Assembly (NCBI RefSeq): GCF_010548305.1
Contig: NZ_JAAGLV010000004.1
Span: forward strand, 186,001-250,000
Source of the DNA: Streptomyces sp. SID13031
Lineage (GTDB): Bacteria; Actinomycetota; Actinomycetes; Propionibacteriales; Kribbellaceae
Length of the DNA: 64,000 nt
Direction: 5' to 3'
Shown here in pieces: positions 22,574-31,421 of the stretch (positions are counted from its first letter, which is position 1; each line of letters opens with the position of its first letter). Position numbers and translations under genes: made by a program. The notes under the pieces are model-generated. The model worked only from the letters and a program-made list of their open reading frames with translations. It was not told where the DNA came from and did not search any database.

Positions 22574-23625
22574 CCGTTCGGCTCGAGGACGTGACCGTGC
22601 ACTTCGGTCACACTGTCGCGCTGGAAGGGCTCGACCTCACCGTCGCAGCCGGTGAGACGGTGGCGTTGCTCGGACCTTCGGGCTCGGGCAAGTCCACCGC
22701 GCTCAAGGCGGTCGCGGGCTTTGTCCGGCCGAGTCGCGGCCGGATCTGGCTGGACGGCAAGGACGTCACCGACGTACCGCCTGCTCGGCGAGGTATCGGG
22801 GTGGTGGTCCAGCAGTACGCGCTGTTCCCGCATCTGCGAGTGGCCGACAACGTGGCGTTCGGGCTGCGGGCCGCTCGTAAGCCGAAGGCGGAGGTCGCTC
22901 GGCGGGTCGGCGAGATGCTCGAGATGGTCGGGATGGCGAAGTTCGCGCGGCGGTACCCGCGGGAGCTGTCCGGTGGGCAGCAGCAGCGGGTGGCGATCGC
23001 ACGGGCGCTCGCGATCCAGCCGCCGGTGTTGTTGCTGGACGAGCCGTTGGCCGCGTTGGACGCACAGTTGCGCGCGGACATGCTCGGCGAGTTGCAGAAG
23101 CTCCGGCGCGAGGTGCCCGACGTCGCGATCATCTACGTCACGCACGATCAGTCGGAGGCGCTCGCGCTGGCCGACCGGATCGCGGTGATGCGCGATGCTC
23201 GACTTGTCGACATCGCGCCGGCGGCCGACCTGTATGCCGCGCCGCCGTCGGCCTTCACCGCGTCGTTCCTGGGTGGGGCCAACCTCCTTCCGGTGGATGT
23301 GGTGGACGGAGGAGTCCGCTTGGCGGGCCAGACAATGTTGGGGCTGGGACCGCATGCGGGTGCCCGGCCGACCGGCGGGGGGCTCCTGCTCTGCATTCGC
23401 CCGCATGCGATCAAGCTGGCCAGCGATGGTGGGTGGCCGGGGCAGTTGGTGGCGGCGCAGTGGAGGGGTGCTTCCAGCAGGCTTACCTGCACGATCGACG
23501 GGTTGCCGGGGGTGCCGGTGCAGGTCGACGTGCCGGCTGATGGGCGGGTACCTGAGGTTGGGGCGAAGGTGTCCATCGAGTTGCCGGTCGAGGCTTGCAC
23601 GCTGGTCGCCGCGGAGGGTCGCTGA
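22570..23625 (+). CDS. ABC transporter ATP-binding protein (phosphonate operon)
   Basis: A 351-residue ATPase of the CysA/PotA class. Walker A GPSGSGKST, Q-loop VVVQQYALFPHLRV, signature LSGGQQQRVAIARAL, Walker B VLLLDEPLAALD and the switch VTHDQSEALAL are all intact; a TOBE-like domain fills the C-terminus (about 260-350). The true start is the ATG at 22570, coupled to the stop of the binding protein; a much longer open frame upstream in the same register is accidental. Confidence 0.9.
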   Translation: MTVRLEDVTVHFGHTVALEGLDLTVAAGETVALLGPSGSGKSTALKAVAGFVRPSRGRIWLDGKDVTDVPPARRGIGVVVQQYALFPHLRVADNVAFGLRAARKPKAEVARRVGEMLEMVGMAKFARRYPRELSGGQQQRVAIARALAIQPPVLLLDEPLAALDAQLRADMLGELQKLRREVPDVAIIYVTHDQSEALALADRIAVMRDARLVDIAPAADLYAAPPSAFTASFLGGANLLPVDVVDGGVRLAGQTMLGLGPHAGARPTGGGLLLCIRPHAIKLASDGGWPGQLVAAQWRGASSRLTCTIDGLPGVPVQVDVPADGRVPEVGAKVSIELPVEACTLVAAEGR

Positions 23626-24479
23626 TGGCCGCCGACGTTCTTGGGGTGCCCATTGCCCTAGGCAACCAAACCGCGAGTAGGCGGGTCAGTAGGACGGTCT
23701 GGTTGCTGCCGCCGCTGCTGGTGCTTGCGGGGCTGGTCGTCTATCCGCTCGTGCTGGTCGCGGGCGAGTCGTTCACCGGCGGGTTCGCAACCTGGCGCGA
23801 GGTGATCGGGTCGGTCGAGTTCCGCGACGCGCTCGTCCGGACCGTACAGATCGCTGTCTGCTCGACGATCGGCTGCCTGCTGGTGGGGACATTCCTCGCC
23901 GTGGTGATCAGCTTCGTACCGTTCCCGGGCGCGCGGGTGATCTCGGGGCTGGTCGACGCGATGCTCGCACTGCCGTCGTTCCTGGTCGCGTTGTCGTTCA
24001 CGTTCATCTACGGATCAGCCGGCGTCCTGGGGTCGCTGGTCGGCGGCAGTGGCTTCCTGACCACGCCGTGGGCGGTGATCCTGGCCGAGATCACCTTCTA
24101 CACGCCGTTCGTGATGCGGCCGCTGCTCGGCGCGATGGCGCAGATCCCGCGAGTCCAGCTGGACGTCGCGGCGAGTCTCGGCGGCGGTCCTTGGCGAGTA
24201 CTGCGGCAAGTCGTGCTGCCCGAGGTCAAGCCGGCCCTCGCGGCCGGTGGCGGGTTGACCTTGCTGCTGACGCTCAACGAGTTCGGCATCGTGCTGTTCC
24301 TCGGCGCGCGGGACACCACGACGCTGCCGATGCTCGTGCACACCAAGGGCATCGTGATGTTCGACTACCCGGGCGCGTGCGTGATCGCCGTCGTTCAGGT
24401 GCTGCTTTCGGTCGGCCTGTACGTCGCTCTGCGAGCGGCGCTGACCCGGCAAGGAGGCCGCCGTGCTGCTCTGGACTAA
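23625..24479 (+). CDS. ABC transporter permease (phosphonate operon, first)
   Basis: A 284-residue inner-membrane permease with about six hydrophobic segments (first at about 22-45) and the EAA loop region DVAASLGGGPWRVLRQVVLP (about 180-200). It pairs with the next permease and the ATPase at 22570. The ATG shares one base with the previous stop, showing tight coupling. Confidence 0.88.
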   Translation: MAADVLGVPIALGNQTASRRVSRTVWLLPPLLVLAGLVVYPLVLVAGESFTGGFATWREVIGSVEFRDALVRTVQIAVCSTIGCLLVGTFLAVVISFVPFPGARVISGLVDAMLALPSFLVALSFTFIYGSAGVLGSLVGGSGFLTTPWAVILAEITFYTPFVMRPLLGAMAQIPRVQLDVAASLGGGPWRVLRQVVLPEVKPALAAGGGLTLLLTLNEFGIVLFLGARDTTTLPMLVHTKGIVMFDYPGACVIAVVQVLLSVGLYVALRAALTRQGGRRAALD

Positions 24480-25260
24480 GCCCGGCAAGATCGTCACCTG
24501 GATCGCCTTCGGGCTGGTCTTCGGCGTACTCGTGCTGGCCCCCTTCGTCGTGGTCGCGGCGGCTGCCTTCGCGGGCAGCTGGAACGGGGTCTTCCCCTCC
24601 GATCCGACCGGCTCACATCTGACGGAGGCGTTGTCGGGTGACGAGTTGGCTTCGCTCACGGTCAGCTTGCAGACGGCGTTCCTCGGCGGGCTGCTCGCCG
24701 TAGCACTGGGGACGTGGGCCGCGCTCGCCGCCCGGAGTGCGCCCAAGCCGTTGGCCCGGTTCGCCGATGCGCTGCATCATCTGCCGATCGCAGTACCGTC
24801 GGTGGTGGTCGGTCTCAGCCTGCTCGTTGCCTTCTCGCGCCAACCCGTACTGCTCAACGGCACCAAGTGGATCGTGGTGATCGCGCACCTCGTCCTGATG
24901 GTTGCCTTCAGCTACGGAACGGTTGCCGCGGCACTGCAACGAACCGACGACGCGTACGCCGACGTCGCGGCGTCCCTCGGCGCGTCGCCGGCCCGAGTCC
25001 TGTGGCAGATCCGGCTACCGATGTTGCGCCCGGCGATAGTCTCCGCCGCCAGCCTCTCGATCGCGTTGTCGATGGGCGAGGTCGGGGCAACGATCATGGT
25101 CTACCCGGCGTCCTGGCGGACCTTGCCGGTCAGCGTCTTCGCGCTCACCGACCGGGGCCAGACCTTCACCGCGGCCGCCGAGTCGCTGGTCCTTCTCGCG
25201 GTGACCGTAGTACTGGTCATCACGCTGGATCGTTTGCGCGGTCGCTCGGTGGAGCGCTGA
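24463..25260 (+). CDS. ABC transporter permease (phosphonate operon, second)
   Basis: A 265-residue permease with six or so membrane segments and the EAA loop DVAASLGASPARVLWQIRLP (about 167-186). Start is the GTG at 24463, 17 bases inside the previous gene. It is the last gene of the phosphonate operon; the next gene is convergent only 15 bases away and no terminator hairpin is obvious. Confidence 0.88.
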   Translation: MLLWTKPGKIVTWIAFGLVFGVLVLAPFVVVAAAAFAGSWNGVFPSDPTGSHLTEALSGDELASLTVSLQTAFLGGLLAVALGTWAALAARSAPKPLARFADALHHLPIAVPSVVVGLSLLVAFSRQPVLLNGTKWIVVIAHLVLMVAFSYGTVAAALQRTDDAYADVAASLGASPARVLWQIRLPMLRPAIVSAASLSIALSMGEVGATIMVYPASWRTLPVSVFALTDRGQTFTAAAESLVLLAVTVVLVITLDRLRGRSVER

Positions 25261-25275
25261 CGAGCTCGCCCATCG

Positions 25276-27414
25276 TCAAAGGAGTTCGTTGAGGAGGGTG
25301 GCGGCTCGGGCGGCTCCGTCGGTGGCGATGGGGAGGTAGTCGACCGATCGAGTGAGTCTCTTGGCGATGGCTTCGGCCAGCGCGTCGGGGTTCGAGGCTT
25401 CCTCGTAGGTCAGGTGGTGGCCGGCGTTGTGACGGTCGAGGCGGTGGCGGACGTGGAAGTTCTGTTCGAAGTGGTGGCGCAGTGGGATGTAGATGAAGGG
25501 GATCCGCAGGGCCGTCAGCTCCATGCAGGTGGTGAGGCCGCCTTGGGTGATTGCGAGGTCGGCCACGGCCAGGTGCTCCTGGAGGTTTGGCAGGTAGCCG
25601 TGGACGGTGACGCCCGGGGTGGTTGGCAGTTCGGCCGGGTCGATGCGAGGGCCGGTGACGAACGCGAACTCCAGACCTGGCACCAACCGCCGAGCCAGCG
25701 GCACCGCCTCCAGCACCCGATGCAGGAGTGCGGAGCCGACACCTGATCCACCCACGCTTACCACGCACAGCAGGCGGTCGGTTCGGTAGCCGAGCCGTTC
25801 GCGGGTCTGAGGAGCCGACGGCGTGCTGGTGATGTAGCCGGTGAACGTGTAGTTGGTGGTGGCCCAGTCGCGGATCGATGGGAGGTCGGGGCCGAAGGTC
25901 GTGGTGACGATGTCTTCTGGGTCGCCGACGAAGAGGGAGTGGTCGCGGAGGCGCGGGTAGCGGGCTCGGTGTTCGAGCATCTCGGCGTTGTAGTCGGCGG
26001 TCAGCGCGGCTTCGGCGGGGCCGCCGTCGGGCATCGGGAGCCAGCCGATGAAGTCGGTCAGCCAGGCGTAGGCGAAGTGTTTGAGTTCCGGGTTCTCGTG
26101 CAGGAAGTAGTCGACCTCCCAGGCCTCGTCGGCGATCACCAGGTCGTAATGCCGGTCATCGACCACGTCGGCGAAGGTGAGGAAGTTCGCGATCAGCAGC
26201 TCGTCCATCCGGCGGACGGTCTGGAACGCGTGCAGGTCGTGCTCGTCGGCCTCGAAGTCGACGTGTGCCGCTTCGCTGAGCAGCCACGACGAGGCGGGGT
26301 GCAAGGTTTCGCCGGCATCCTCCAGTACGCGAGTGACGGGGTGCTGGGCGAGCCAGTCGAGTTGGAGATCGGGGCGGAGCAGGCGGAGTTCACGGGCGAT
26401 GGCGAGATCGCGTTTGGCGTGGCCCAGGCCGATCGGTGACGACAGGTAGAGGGCTCGCCGTGGGCGGTTGAGCGCGCGCACCCACGTACGTCGTACCGGC
26501 TGCTGTGGTGTTACGCGATCTACGAAGTCCTTGAGCAGGCGGTTGAAGACCACTGGATCGCGTGCGTGGGGTGCATGGCCGCCACCCTCGACCACTACCA
26601 GCGAACCGCCGGTCAGCTCGGCAAGGCGTTCGCCTTCAGCTAGCGGTCGTACTGCGTCGTCTGAGCCGTGCACTACGAGGACAGGACACTCCACCGGCGG
26701 CAGACTCGGGCTGTGGGCCTGGCGGGCGGCCTCTGTGTCCACCAGGCGTTCAGGGCCGATCTGTAGGCCCCAGCGGATCCCGTCCTCGATCTGCTTGCTG
26801 GAGTGCGGCTCATTGAACAGTTGGCCGAAGAAGAAGCGAATGAACTCTTCGTAGCCGCCGTCCTGCCAGTAATAGCGGTTGTACTTCGCCCACCCCTCGT
26901 CTGACTCCTGCCGCTTGCCCCACAGACCCCTGGGCTCCGGCACGAGCCCAGGGGCGCTACCGACACACACCACCCCGAGCACTCGCGTGGGCTGTGCTGC
27001 AGCCAGCTGCAACGCCCAGGGGCACCCGCGCGAGAACCCGACCACCACGCACTCGGTCACCCCGGCGGCATCCAGTACTGCGAACGCGTCCGCGACGTAC
27101 TCGCTCTCGGCATAGGCGGCCGCTCCAACGGGCTTGCTGGACGAACCTGAGCCCCTGCCGTCGAAGGTGACCACGCGGAAGTGCCTGGCCAGGTACGGGA
27201 CCTGCGCCTTCCACATCCGCGAGGGCACGATCGACCAGGTCGGCAGCAGGACGACCGTGGGCCCGCCGTTCCCCCTCTCGACGGCGGGCCCGTCCCACAC
27301 CTGGTACGCGGTGGTCACCCCGTCCCGCTCGACCGTCCCCACCTGGTCGGCCGGTCGAGCGGGTCGTTCTGGCTTCATCTCTGCCCCCACTTCCGCCCCC
27401 ATCTCCGCCCCCAT
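25276..27414 (-). CDS. Fusion protein: alpha/beta hydrolase plus GT-B glycosyltransferase
   Basis: A 712-residue two-domain protein. The N-terminal half (about 25-310) is an alpha/beta hydrolase with VTFDGRGSGSSSKP, the nucleophile elbow VGFSRGCPWAL, the acid in VVHGSDDAVRPLA and the histidine in VEGGGHAPH, so the triad is complete. The C-terminal half (about 325-712) is a GT-B glycosyltransferase with YLSSPIGLGHAKRDLAIARE, VSVGGSGVGSALLHR and the donor-site region ADLAITQGGLTTCMELTALR. Start is uncertain: the N-terminus repeats MGAE, and ATGs at 27414, 27402 and 27378 are possible. It follows the methyltransferase by 12 bases in one leftward operon, suggesting joint modification of a lipid or polyketide-like molecule. 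Confidence 0.8.
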   Translation of the reverse strand: MGAEMGAEVGAEMKPERPARPADQVGTVERDGVTTAYQVWDGPAVERGNGGPTVVLLPTWSIVPSRMWKAQVPYLARHFRVVTFDGRGSGSSSKPVGAAAYAESEYVADAFAVLDAAGVTECVVVGFSRGCPWALQLAAAQPTRVLGVVCVGSAPGLVPEPRGLWGKRQESDEGWAKYNRYYWQDGGYEEFIRFFFGQLFNEPHSSKQIEDGIRWGLQIGPERLVDTEAARQAHSPSLPPVECPVLVVHGSDDAVRPLAEGERLAELTGGSLVVVEGGGHAPHARDPVVFNRLLKDFVDRVTPQQPVRRTWVRALNRPRRALYLSSPIGLGHAKRDLAIARELRLLRPDLQLDWLAQHPVTRVLEDAGETLHPASSWLLSEAAHVDFEADEHDLHAFQTVRRMDELLIANFLTFADVVDDRHYDLVIADEAWEVDYFLHENPELKHFAYAWLTDFIGWLPMPDGGPAEAALTADYNAEMLEHRARYPRLRDHSLFVGDPEDIVTTTFGPDLPSIRDWATTNYTFTGYITSTPSAPQTRERLGYRTDRLLCVVSVGGSGVGSALLHRVLEAVPLARRLVPGLEFAFVTGPRIDPAELPTTPGVTVHGYLPNLQEHLAVADLAITQGGLTTCMELTALRIPFIYIPLRHHFEQNFHVRHRLDRHNAGHHLTYEEASNPDALAEAIAKRLTRSVDYLPIATDGAARAATLLNELL

Positions 27415-27426
27415 CTCCGCACTGTC

Positions 27427-28494
27427 TCAGGGGCGGACTTCGAAGACCAGGTTGAACGGGGTCTCGGCCGCAGTACGGAACCGGGTGAAGCCGGCCGCCG
27501 TGGTGACGTCGCGGATGCGGGCCGGGCCGGCCTGGGTCCCCAGTGCCAGGCCGACGTCCTGCGACAGCGAGGCCGGAGTGCAGAGCAGGGTGGAGAAGCC
27601 GTAGTACGCGCGGCCGACCGGGTTGAGGTTGTCCTCGACACGGTCGCCTGCCATCGGCTCCACGACCATCCACGTGCCGTCGGGCGCCAGTGAGTCGCGC
27701 ACGTGCTTGGCGGCGCCGACCGGGTCGCCCATGTCGTGCAGCGCGTCGAAGGTGGTCACCAGGTCGTAGTCGCTTCCGCTGTACTGCGTCGCAGCGGCGA
27801 CCTCGAACGTCACGCGATCCGCGACCCCTGCCTCGGCAGCGCGTTGGCGGGCGGTCTCGATCGATCCCTGGTGGTAGTCCGAGCCGGTGAAGGTGGACTG
27901 CGGGTAGGCCTGTGCCATCAGGATGGTCGAGGCGCCGTGTCCGCAGCCGATGTCGGCCACTCGCGCACCGGTCTCCAGCTTCTGTACTACGTCGTCGAGT
28001 GCGGGGAGCCAGCCGGCCACCAGGTTCGCGTTGTAGCCGGGGCGGAAGAAGCGCTCGCAGCCGAGGTGTACGTCGGAGCTGTGCTCGTGCCAGCCGATGC
28101 CAGCGCCGCTGCGGGCGGCCTCGATCGTCTGGGTGGTGTGCTGCACGGTACCGAGAGCGATCTGGAAGAAGCCGGGCAGGAACGCCGGGCTGCTCTCGTC
28201 GGTGAGTGCTACAGCCTGCTCTGGTGGCAGTAGGTACTTGCCTGTGTGCGGGTCGTACTCGACGAACCCGCCTGCTGCCTGGGCGTTGAGCCATTCGCGC
28301 GTGTAGTGCTCGCTGGTGTTCGTCCGCTCCGCCAGTTCGGCCGGTGTGGTCGCGCCCCCGTCGGCGAGTGCGTGGTAGTAGCCGAGGCGGTCCCCCATCA
28401 CCACGAGCGCGGCGTTCAGCGTGGCGCCCACCTCACCCACGGCCTGCCCGACGAAAGCCATCAGCTTGTCCATGTCGATCGCAACCGTTGTCAT
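27427..28494 (-). CDS. SAM-dependent methyltransferase with N-terminal winged helix
   Basis: A 355-residue methyltransferase of the type with an N-terminal dimerisation/winged-helix domain (GDRLGYYHALADGGATTPAE, LAERTNTSEHYTREWLNAQA). The catalytic domain has VADIGCGHGASTILMAQAYP (about 174-193), FTGSDYHQGSIETAR and TTFDALHDMGDPVGAAKHVR. It is the first gene of a leftward operon with the hydrolase-glycosyltransferase, divergent from the LuxR regulator 100 bases away. Confidence 0.82.
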   Translation of the reverse strand: MTTVAIDMDKLMAFVGQAVGEVGATLNAALVVMGDRLGYYHALADGGATTPAELAERTNTSEHYTREWLNAQAAGGFVEYDPHTGKYLLPPEQAVALTDESSPAFLPGFFQIALGTVQHTTQTIEAARSGAGIGWHEHSSDVHLGCERFFRPGYNANLVAGWLPALDDVVQKLETGARVADIGCGHGASTILMAQAYPQSTFTGSDYHQGSIETARQRAAEAGVADRVTFEVAAATQYSGSDYDLVTTFDALHDMGDPVGAAKHVRDSLAPDGTWMVVEPMAGDRVEDNLNPVGRAYYGFSTLLCTPASLSQDVGLALGTQAGPARIRDVTTAAGFTRFRTAAETPFNLVFEVRP

Positions 28495-28594
28495 CTTCAG
28501 TTCCCTCCCTGGATCTGTACGCCGAACCTAGGAGCGGACGCTCGTTGTTCGCATCAGGTGACCCACCTGGTCAGTTGGTGGTGTACTGCCAGAC

Positions 28595-31348
28595 ATGCTG
28601 ATCGGGCGAGAGGCCGAACGGCGGGCGATCGAACGGCTGGTCGCGGGGGCGCGGGTGGGATCCAGCGGGGTACTGCTGATCACCGGGGAACCGGGGATCG
28701 GCAAGACGGCCCTCGTCGACGAGACGGCGAAGCTCGCCGCGGGCCTGCGCGTCCTGACGGCTCGCGGCACCGAAGCCGAGCAGGAGCTTCCCTTCGGTGC
28801 GTTGCTCCAGCTCCTCCGGCCGGCGCTGGGGGAGCTCCGTCGCATTCCCGCACCGCAGCGAGACGCACTCGCTGCTGCCCTGGCACTCGTCCCGCCCTCT
28901 CCGCCTGCGGGGGAGGGGAGCGGCGGCGCACAGCGGGGCGGGGTCAGCGCGGAAGAGCGGTTCGCAGTGGGGGCGGCGACGTTGAGTTTGGTTTGCCGGT
29001 TTGCCGAAGGTGGGCCGGTGGTGGTGTTGGTGGATGACGCGCAGTGGATCGACCTGCCGTCGGCGGAGGCGTTGTTGTTCGCGGCCAGGCGGTTGGTGGC
29101 TGATCCGATCGGGTTGGTGATCGCGGCTCGGTCGGGGGAGGTGCATCCGTTGGCTCAGGCGGATCTGCCGCAGTTGGAGCTGGGTGGGGTGGGGCTGGTG
29201 GCGGCTCAGGAGTTGGTGGGTGGGCTGCCGGTTGATCTGGTGGCGAGTCTGCATCGGACGGTGGCTGGGAATCCGTTGGCGCTGCTGGAGCTCGCGAAGG
29301 ATCCGGAGCAGCTGCGCCGGGTTCCGCCGGGTGTACCGGTGCCTGTGCCGGCACTGTTGGCAGATGCCTTTGCGGCAAGGGCTAAGCGGCTCAGTGGGGC
29401 TGCGCAGATAGCACTGCTGGTTGCCTCGGTGGATGACGGTGAGTTGGGAGTGGTAGCCCGCGCTTGTGCCGACTTGGGCGTCGACGTCGCAGTACTGGCT
29501 GAGGGGGAGCAGGCCGACCTGGTGCAGCTCAGGGACGGGCGGGTGGAGTTCAGGCATCCGCTGGTTCGGTCTGCCATCTATGCGAGCGCCGAGCCCGCTC
29601 ACCGTCGGGCAGTGCACCTCGCGGTGGCCAACGCGGTACAGGATGACGACCGCCGAGCCTGGCACCTCTCGGAGACAGTGCTCGGTACAGATGACGCAGT
29701 GGCGGCCGCATTGGAGCTAGCAGGCGACCACGCCGTCGACAGAGGAGCACACGCAGTAGCTGCCACCGCCTACGAGCGCTCCGCCCGCCTCACCGGTACT
29801 ACGGGCGCTCGCGCGGTGCGGCTGGTCGCGGCCGGTCAGGCAGCTTGGTTCGCCGGGTTACCCGAGCGGGCCGACAACCTCCTCAATGAGGCGCTCACCC
29901 TCGATCCACCCAGCCAGATCCGCACGCAAGCCAATGAGCTGCGCGGCGACATCGCAGTGAAGTGCGGCTCGCCAGCACGCGCCCGCGACATCCTTGTCGC
30001 CGCTGCGGCCGAGACCACCGACCCCGAAGCAGCAGTAGGCCTGCTCGCGGACGTGGTCAACGCCTGCTTCCGCCTAGGCGACGCCCCCACAGCGCTGAAG
30101 GCCTCAGACGACCTGGTCGACCTCCTGACCCAGGTCGAGCGCCCGAGCACGCGTGTCATCGGTCTGCTCGCCAGTGGCGTCGCCAAGGTGCTCTCCGGCC
30201 GCGGTGGCACCGAGGAGATCCGCCAAGCCATCGCGCTGGCACCGTCGGTCGCCTTGGACCGCGACCGCCGACGGCAGGTCTGGATGATGCTCGCGCCGAT
30301 GTTCCTCCGCGAAACGGGCACCGGCCGGGCCCTGATCGAAGAGGCGATGCGCGAACGCCGTGACCAGGTCGCTGTCGGAGTACTACCGGCAGTGCTCTTC
30401 CAGTTGGCCCGCGACGACGCGACCACCGACCGCTGGGCCGACGCAGCCGCGTCGTACGACGAAGGTGTCCGCCTGAGCCGGGAGACCGGGCAGACCACCG
30501 AGCTCGCCATCAACCTGGCCGGCCTGGCGTGGCTGTCGGCGCACCAAGGACGCGAGCCGGAGTGCCGAGCACTGGCGGCCGAGGCGATGGAGATCTGCGC
30601 GGAACGACAGATCCACCTCGGGCTCGTCTGGTCGCTGTTCGCGCTAGGCGACCTTGAGCTGGGCAAAGGGGATCCGCAGCAAGCGCTACCGCAGTACGAG
30701 CGGCTGGCTGAGGTACTGGCCTCGCTGGGCGTGCTGGACCCCGACCTGTCGCCGGTACCGGAGCTTGTCGAGGTCTACCTGCGGTTGGGGAGAGTCGAGG
30801 ACGCTACGAAGGCGGCGCGGGCGTTCGCAGTACGGGCTGGTGAGAAGGGACAGCCGTGGGCGCAGGCGCGAGCAGCCCGAGCGCTGGGGCTGGTTGACGA
30901 AGACGAGCAGCAGTTCCAGCAGGCACTGGAGTGGCATGCGCACACCCTGGATGTCTTCGAGACCGCACGGACCCGCCTGGTCTACGGCGGCTGGCTGCGC
31001 AGGACACGACGGAGAGTGGACGCCCGCGAGCAGCTACGCGAAGCAGTAGCCGCCTTCGACCAGCTAGGAGCGCCGGGCTGGGCCGACCAGGCTGCTGCGG
31101 AGCTGAAGGCGACAGGGGAGACAGCACGCCGCCGAGAGCCCAGTACTGCGGACGACCTGACTCCGCAAGAGCGGCAGATCGCACTACTGCTCGCCAGCGG
31201 TCAGAGCATCCGCAGTGTCGCGGCACGGCTGTTCCTGAGCCCCAAGACGGTCGAGTACCACCTCCGCAAGGTCTACACGAAGCTAGGCGTCCACTCCCGC
31301 ACCGAGCTGGCCGGCATCCTTGAGAAGTCTGGTCCGGACCGCAGCTGA
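28595..31348 (+). CDS. Large ATP-binding LuxR-family regulator (LAL/MalT-like)
   Basis: A 917-residue regulator. Walker A is LLITGEPGIGKTALVDE (about 28-44), Walker B VVVLVDDAQWIDLPSAEALL (about 142-161); a long helical TPR-like region follows, and the C-terminus has a LuxR helix-turn-helix: LTPQERQIALLLASGQSIRS, VAARLFLSPKTVEYHLRKVY. Such proteins act as ATP-dependent activators that sense small ligands. Its divergent position makes the methyltransferase/hydrolase-glycosyltransferase operon the likely target. Confidence 0.88.
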   Translation: MLIGREAERRAIERLVAGARVGSSGVLLITGEPGIGKTALVDETAKLAAGLRVLTARGTEAEQELPFGALLQLLRPALGELRRIPAPQRDALAAALALVPPSPPAGEGSGGAQRGGVSAEERFAVGAATLSLVCRFAEGGPVVVLVDDAQWIDLPSAEALLFAARRLVADPIGLVIAARSGEVHPLAQADLPQLELGGVGLVAAQELVGGLPVDLVASLHRTVAGNPLALLELAKDPEQLRRVPPGVPVPVPALLADAFAARAKRLSGAAQIALLVASVDDGELGVVARACADLGVDVAVLAEGEQADLVQLRDGRVEFRHPLVRSAIYASAEPAHRRAVHLAVANAVQDDDRRAWHLSETVLGTDDAVAAALELAGDHAVDRGAHAVAATAYERSARLTGTTGARAVRLVAAGQAAWFAGLPERADNLLNEALTLDPPSQIRTQANELRGDIAVKCGSPARARDILVAAAAETTDPEAAVGLLADVVNACFRLGDAPTALKASDDLVDLLTQVERPSTRVIGLLASGVAKVLSGRGGTEEIRQAIALAPSVALDRDRRRQVWMMLAPMFLRETGTGRALIEEAMRERRDQVAVGVLPAVLFQLARDDATTDRWADAAASYDEGVRLSRETGQTTELAINLAGLAWLSAHQGREPECRALAAEAMEICAERQIHLGLVWSLFALGDLELGKGDPQQALPQYERLAEVLASLGVLDPDLSPVPELVEVYLRLGRVEDATKAARAFAVRAGEKGQPWAQARAARALGLVDEDEQQFQQALEWHAHTLDVFETARTRLVYGGWLRRTRRRVDAREQLREAVAAFDQLGAPGWADQAAAELKATGETARRREPSTADDLTPQERQIALLLASGQSIRSVAARLFLSPKTVEYHLRKVYTKLGVHSRTELAGILEKSGPDRS

Positions 31349-31421
31349 GTGGCCATCGCCGAGCTGCCTGATCGGGCGTAATTCGCCCGCGCTTGCGGGC
31401 GCGTCGTGGCATGGTCCAGCT

